From: Adineta steineri
Lineage: Eukaryota > Rotifera > Eurotatoria > Adinetida > Adinetidae
Length of the DNA stretch: 64,000 nt
Direction of reading: 5' to 3'
Assembly: GCA_905250115.1 (NCBI GenBank)
Contig: CAJNOI010000024.1
Span: forward strand, 418,177-482,176
The position numbers were made by a program, and so were the translations under genes. The notes beneath the pieces were generated by a model. It did not search any database, was not told where the DNA came from, and worked only from the letters and a program-made list of their open reading frames with translations. Shown piece by piece: positions 59,621 through 64,000 of this stretch (positions within the stretch are counted from its first letter, which is position 1; the number at the start of each line of letters is the position of its first letter).

Positions 59621-59770
59621 ACTACTTTTTCCATAAATTGGATGAAATGTAATAAGAAAAAGAGGGAAAAGATGGGCAAAGAAGAAAAGAAATAATGTTC
59701 ATCGCTCAACAGATTCTTTTTCTTTTATTCTCAGTTAAATTCATTCCAACAACTTGCAAGTTAGTTGGTG

Positions 59771-62472
59771 ATGACTTCAAGAAGAATTTGTTTATGGTTT
59801 GTATTTATGATTATTACACAATCAGTTGGAGAAGACATGCGATCAGTTCGAATGTCTTTAATGCGTAATTCGAAATTTCAATGTGCTAATACAACTTGTT
59901 TACCATTTATTAATTTTGTTACAAGAACTATTCTCAATTGTCAAGCAGGTTGTTTAGCTGTAATTCAATGTGCAGCAGCAAGTTTTCATCGATCAACGTC
60001 TAATTGTGAATTATTTACTGATAAGTCAAATGAAATTGCACATATGCAGGCTGATACTGACATTACTACTATGATTGTTATTGCTGGAACACGATCTCCA
60101 CCTGGTTAGTATGAATATAGTAGATTTTGAAAGAAAAAAAAACATTTTCTTCTTTAATAAGCTTTATTCATAATTAGCTTGTTGATCAGGAATATGTATA
60201 GAGATGAACCATGTGATTGTTCACTTTTTTATATCGTCTTTGCCGCATCGGAAACATCGAATATACACAATAAAACAGAAAATGAATGCATACATTCATA
60301 CCAATTGATATAGAAGTAATAAATTAAGTAGAGCTCCATTCAAAGTTAAGAAAAGGAAGAAAACAAACCTTTTTTTTGCTCATTCATTACTTATAATAAA
60401 TAATAAATGATGAATGTTAAAGAAAAGTTTTCTTTTTTTCTTTTCTTACCTTTACAGTGAAATCTTCGTCATTTTGCGAATTAATTAGAAATCATGAGTG
60501 GATCAGAAAAATGTTTGATTGCATCACAGATGGAACCGGAACCGGTCTACCGGTTTCTTACCAATCTATTCTCTATTAAAAACTTATTTTTTGACCCAAA
60601 ATTTATCTGTAGCCCCATAGGGAGATAAAATATGAACGCAATTACGAGTCAAACCGAGTTAACGACTTTTGCACTACTCATTTTTGCCGGTCTACCGGTT
60701 TCATATCAGCCAATGCCACTTTCGTAAACTAGAATCGACTACGACAGCATCAACAACAGCATCGTCATCCACATCATCGTCAACAACAACAACAACGTCA
60801 TCAACATCAACTACAACAAACACATCAACAACAACATCAACAACAACTACAACACCAACAACAACAACAACCACCAGCACCACAACAACAATAACCACGA
60901 CAACCACCACAACAACCACCACTACTACAACCACAACTACCTTTACAACAACAACAACCACTACAACAACAACTACAACCACAACAACTGGTAAATGAAA
61001 TATTTTTACTACTTTGTAATACTTTTTTATCAATACTTACGGTGAGTAAGATTTGATTAGATTAGCTCAATAGTTATCCTGACACGACTTTTTGTCTCGC
61101 CTAACTCTGTAAGACACATAGTTGAAAACGGGTGTGGTGTTCAATGTCGAAAGAGAAAATGTCGAAAAAAAGAAGGAAAATATCGAAAAGGAAAAATTAT
61201 TTAGTATAAAGACCGAGAAGACTGACGTCGAATAGAATAGATAATCAGCAGAAAAAAGTAGAAAGGAAAATGCAGGTAAACAAAATATCGAATATGATGT
61301 TTCTATTTTTTGTTTTAATATGACACGATGGGTGCGGTGGGTGTAAATGTGGGTGTAGAGAGAGTGTGAGCACTTTTTCAAGAAAGAGATCCTCACGTTC
61401 ACACCTCCCCCACACCCACACCCTTACGTTGAATCGAATACAAATCTCAAAGGTCGAATAAGATGCGAGAGTTAAATAGTGTGTATACGTCAATACAGAT
61501 TATGAAAGCAAATGTTTTTTGTGTTTATTAGCATGCAATTATTTTCTCAATCAAACTACTTACTCAACTCCTGCTCGACCATACTCAGTAGCAGTCGTCG
61601 ATGTTAATAGCGACACTAAACCTGATATTATTGTTGCAAACTATAATTCGAACAGCGTAGGTGTTCTTCTCAATGCAGGCAGTGGCACTTTTAGTGCTCA
61701 AACTACTTACACCGCTGGTACTAATCCAATATCGGTAGCAGTCGTCGATGTCAATAGCGACAGTAAACCTGATATTATTGTTGCAAACTCTGGTTCGAAC
61801 ACCGTCAGTGTCCTTCTCAATGCAGGCAGTGGCACTTTTAATGCTCAAACTACTTATCCAGTTGGCACTCTTCCAATTAGGCTAGTAGTCGTTGATGTGA
61901 ATAGCGACAATAAACCCGATATTGTTGTTGCAAACCAGGTTTCGAACAATGTCGGTGTTCTTCTCAACACAGGCAGTGGCACTTTTAATGCTCAAGTTAC
62001 TTATCCAGTTAGCAGTAGCCCAGTTCCTGTAGCAGTCGCCGATGTCAATAGCGACACTAAACCTGATATTATTGTTGGAAACCAGAATTCGAACACTGTC
62101 GGTGTTCTTCTCAACGCAGGCAGTGNNNNNNNNNNAAACCAGAATTCGAACACTGTCGGTGTTCTTCTCAACGCAGGCAGTGGCATTTTTAATGCTCAAG
62201 TTACTTACCCAGCTAATAGCAATCCAACTTCAGTAGTCGTCGTCGATGTCAATAGCGACAATAAACCCGACATTGTAGTTGGAAACTATGGTTCGAACAA
62301 CGTAGGTGTTCTTCTTAACACAGGCAGTGGCACATTCGCTACTCAAACTACTTACGCAGTTGGTACTAGTCCAACTTCAATTGCTGTCGTCGATGTGAAT
62401 AGTGACAATAAACCCGATATTATTGTTGCAAACTCTGATTCGAACACCACCAGTGTTCTCTTGCATTGTTAA
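59771..62472 (+). CDS. Secreted PAN-like / Thr-stalk / FG-GAP propeller protein
   Basis: Exons 59771-60104, 60733-60990 and 61532-62472 join in phase to about 510 residues. The ATG at 59771 is used (the upstream frame starts with TTG). A signal peptide (residues 1-20) precedes a Cys-rich domain with CQAGCLAVIQCAAASFH and NCELF, which resembles a PAN/Apple module. The second exon encodes about 85 residues of almost pure Thr/Ser, a mucin-like stalk. The third encodes six FG-GAP/VCBS repeats, each with DVNSD-KPDIIVAN (a calcium-binding Asp cluster) and VGVLLN-GSGTF. This is the same head-stalk-propeller plan as the kelch genes with a different head and propeller. A 10-N gap with duplicated flanks lies inside the fifth repeat region. 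The protein is probably extracellular and calcium dependent. Confidence 0.83.
60526..60710. mobile_element. Fragment of CCGGT-rich hAT element
   Basis: Starts CAGATGGAACCGGAACCGGTCTACC, related to 55869-56180 (shared ATAAAATATGAACG and GAGTTAA-GACTT blocks), but the right terminal repeat is missing. It ends about 20 bases before the Thr-stalk exon of the FG-GAP gene, so it abuts that exon's splice acceptor region. Confidence 0.7.
61328..61426. repeat. GGGTG-hairpin repeat, long
   Basis: GGGTGCGGTGGGTGTAAATG and GTGGGTGTAG, then CACCTCCCCCACACCCACACCC. About 100 bases, in the last intron of the FG-GAP gene. Confidence 0.6.
62126..62135. other. 10-N gap with duplicated flanks
   Basis: The 47 bases before (62079-62125) are identical to the 47 after (62136-62182). 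N plus one copy make 57 bases, a multiple of three, so the frame survives either way. Confidence 0.97.
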
Positions 62473-63477
62473 GACTGATAAATGGCTGATCTTCATTTAT
62501 TCATTGACATACTATTGCGCTACTAAGTACATTATTCTAAGAAAACATTATACAATATTGGCTAACACTCAGTGTTGCCATTTTTTCTGCTTTTTCTCTG
62601 TTGTTTCTGCTTTTTTAAATATTATATCACTTATACTTATAATCAATAATTCTCACCTAAATAATCATTTTTCGAATTCTAAAAACAAAGTTTTACTAAT
62701 AATCACTCATCACTGTATTGTTCTATATTCAACTTAAACTGTCTACCCACGGAAATTTTTTTGGAAAAAAACCGCTGCTTACAACGGCTACCAGAACCGC
62801 GGTTTCGGGTGGTACAATACTGTCGCGAAAGTCAGATCTTTAACGCGTATCTCTAAAACCGTCTGAAGCCGCGGTTTCAAGCTGTTTTAAAGATATGCAT
62901 TAAACCCATGCGATTGAAACCGCTTCAAAAGCGTCAGTTAACTGCGGTTAACCGCATTTAACTGCATTGCACTGACGGTGATCTATATGGTCTTATCGGT
63001 ATACTAGAATCGAATCTCACTTGCAGCAAAAATCTTCAATGTAATTTCAGCTTTCTACAAGAATTCATTTAAATCTTAATAAAATCATCTTTAAATACAA
63101 CAATAAAAGAGCATGTTGAATCATTTTAACAAAAAAATTACCTCTCACTATTTTGCATCACACATATTCAACAAAATCAACTTATTGTGACGCAAGCAAA
63201 AACAACGACCGTGGATGACACATTTTCACACAAAAAGAATTACAAATACAAAATTGTGAGTTACAATATAAAATAAGTAAGTACATTTGATTTACTATTC
63301 CAATAACGGCTATGCTACAGAATCAAACAATGAAAGAATTTTGAAAATCATAACAAAAACCATGTAACATATATAACAAACAAATGTTTTCGAATAAAGT
63401 AAAAATAAATTTGAAACAAAAAATTAAAGTAAATAAAACTGTGTAACAAAAATCCTTTTTTATTCGCAATTGAAACA
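62473..63477. other. Spacer with GCGGTTT-rich repeat
   Basis: No gene seen. 62755-62960 is GC-richer and holds repeated AACCGCGGTTT and GCGGTTAACCGC palindromes; it ends TGCATTGCACTG, which could be a hAT-type terminus (CAGTG reversed), but no matching left end was found. Confidence 0.45.
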
Positions 63478-64000
63478 TTATTCATCACAATTTTCTTGTT
63501 CTATTACTGCTCCTATAGTCTCAGCTGTTGTATGACTTGCACCACTTCTACTTCTCTTGATTTCGTTGCGTCTCTTTTGAAGAACACATTCATGCAAGGT
63601 TGGCCATTCACAATATAATATTTCATAATTCAATTTAAATCTTGATCGAACTGCTTCTAAACATAACCGATTATAAAGAATAATTATAATGAAAAGTTAG
63701 TTTTTTACCTTTGATTATCGAATATCGTTCATCCTTCGACAACTACTCTAACGTAATTGTTGTTATTTCTTCTTTCATAAATATATTATCCATCACCAGT
63801 GCAACATAACGACCCATTTGAGTTCGAACACCATATGGTTGAAGTAAATCAATAGTTTCTCCTTTTGAATTTACACAAATCTAAATAAAAAACAACAGCA
63901 AAGACTTAATAAACAAAACGTATCAACTTTAACTCACCAATGTAGATTTAAATGGTAAATCATTAGCCATAATATTCTCATCACCAAACTGACTACCGTT
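63478..64000 (-). CDS. 3' end of unknown gene with an in-frame stop
   Basis: Three exons can be read: 63938 to beyond 64000, 63709-63880 and 63478-63656, with GT-AG introns and matching phases. The product contains ICVNSKGETIDLLQPYGVRTQ, then GRYVALVMDNIF, and ends WPTLHECVLQKRRNEIKRSR plus a short acidic tail. The F-to-W/C/R layout faintly recalls a BEN domain; this is weak. A TAG at 63743-63745 interrupts exon 63709-63880 in frame, after ITTITLE and before LSKDERYSII, where a family-like continuation is otherwise good. The gene is therefore either recently inactivated, carries a sequencing error, or uses another splice. Confidence 0.5.

Larger units (their letters stand above)
54619..59770. 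other. Transposon- and repeat-rich region without supported genes
   Basis: 5.2 kb. It contains the kelch 3' flank (homologous to both palindrome arms to about 54920), a CCGGT-rich hAT element (55869-56180), three GGGTG-hairpins and a diverged direct duplication (57690-58540 and 58660-59620). A short frame at 56549-56746 has a hydrophobic start but no supporting exons. Confidence 0.55.

Noticed and set aside
60669..60732. Upstream start of the Thr-rich frame (MHYSFLPVYRFH)
   Set aside because: This part derives from the truncated CCGGT element; the phase-matched acceptor at 60731-60732 defines the exon.
60701..61033. Minus-strand frame of about 110 residues, mostly Val
   Set aside because: Antisense shadow of the Thr-rich (ACA/ACC) stalk exon at 60733-60990.
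1..64000. CRISPR arrays, bacterial operons, retrovirus-like or Penelope-like coding sequence
   Set aside because: Looked for regular spacer-repeat arrays, polycistronic gene runs and reverse transcriptase motifs; none was seen, and the gene structures are eukaryotic.

Overview
The window is nuclear DNA of an AT-rich, intron-rich animal. A Hox4/Deformed homeobox gene, a TM9SF1 nonaspanin, an insulin-like peptide, a queuine tRNA-ribosyltransferase with short GT-AG introns, a Src-like myristoylated tyrosine kinase and many small DNA transposons show this. The expanded secreted Cys-rich / Thr-rich / beta-propeller proteins, the duplicated structure and TGTGGG-like motifs make a bdelloid rotifer (Adineta/Rotaria type) the best guess. 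That is inference; no search was run.

Layout. Positions 1-12470 and 34320-48158 are the two arms of a giant inverted duplication. Each arm carries, from outside inward: a LicD/fukutin-type gene nested antisense in a TGT (QTRT1) intron, the tyrosine kinase, a head-to-head pair of an unknown 79-residue Tyr-rich protein with shared heat-shock-type promoters, a Cys-rich/Thr-stalk/kelch propeller gene, and a secreted Cys-rich protein. The left arm ends exactly at a 100-N scaffold gap, so the palindrome may be two alleles joined on one scaffold or a real structure. Between the arms (12571-33600) lie an insulin-like peptide, a gene-poor 4 kb stretch, two diverged tandem copies of a cassette with a 10-Cys secreted peptide and tRNA-His(GTG), TM9SF1, and the isolated Hox4 gene. 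Right of the palindrome (48159-64000) are a third kelch-propeller gene whose long intron has taken nested hAT and mariner insertions, a transposon-rich 5 kb region, a PAN-like/Thr-stalk/FG-GAP propeller gene with a small misassembly, and the 3' end of an unknown gene.

Recurring theme. Three kelch genes and one FG-GAP gene share one plan: signal peptide, Cys-rich head, often a Thr-rich stalk, then a propeller in a single large phase-compatible exon. The kelch framework is nearly invariant from blade to blade, while the loop positions vary and differ even between the otherwise closely similar palindrome arms. This looks like a modular, diversifying extracellular recognition family and is the most interesting signal here. 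Second are the four Tyr-rich gene copies, all keeping a perfect heat-shock element trimer, a doubled GATGACGTAC motif and a TATA box. Exon structures were worked out by hand; for seven genes the exon lengths add up to an intact reading frame.
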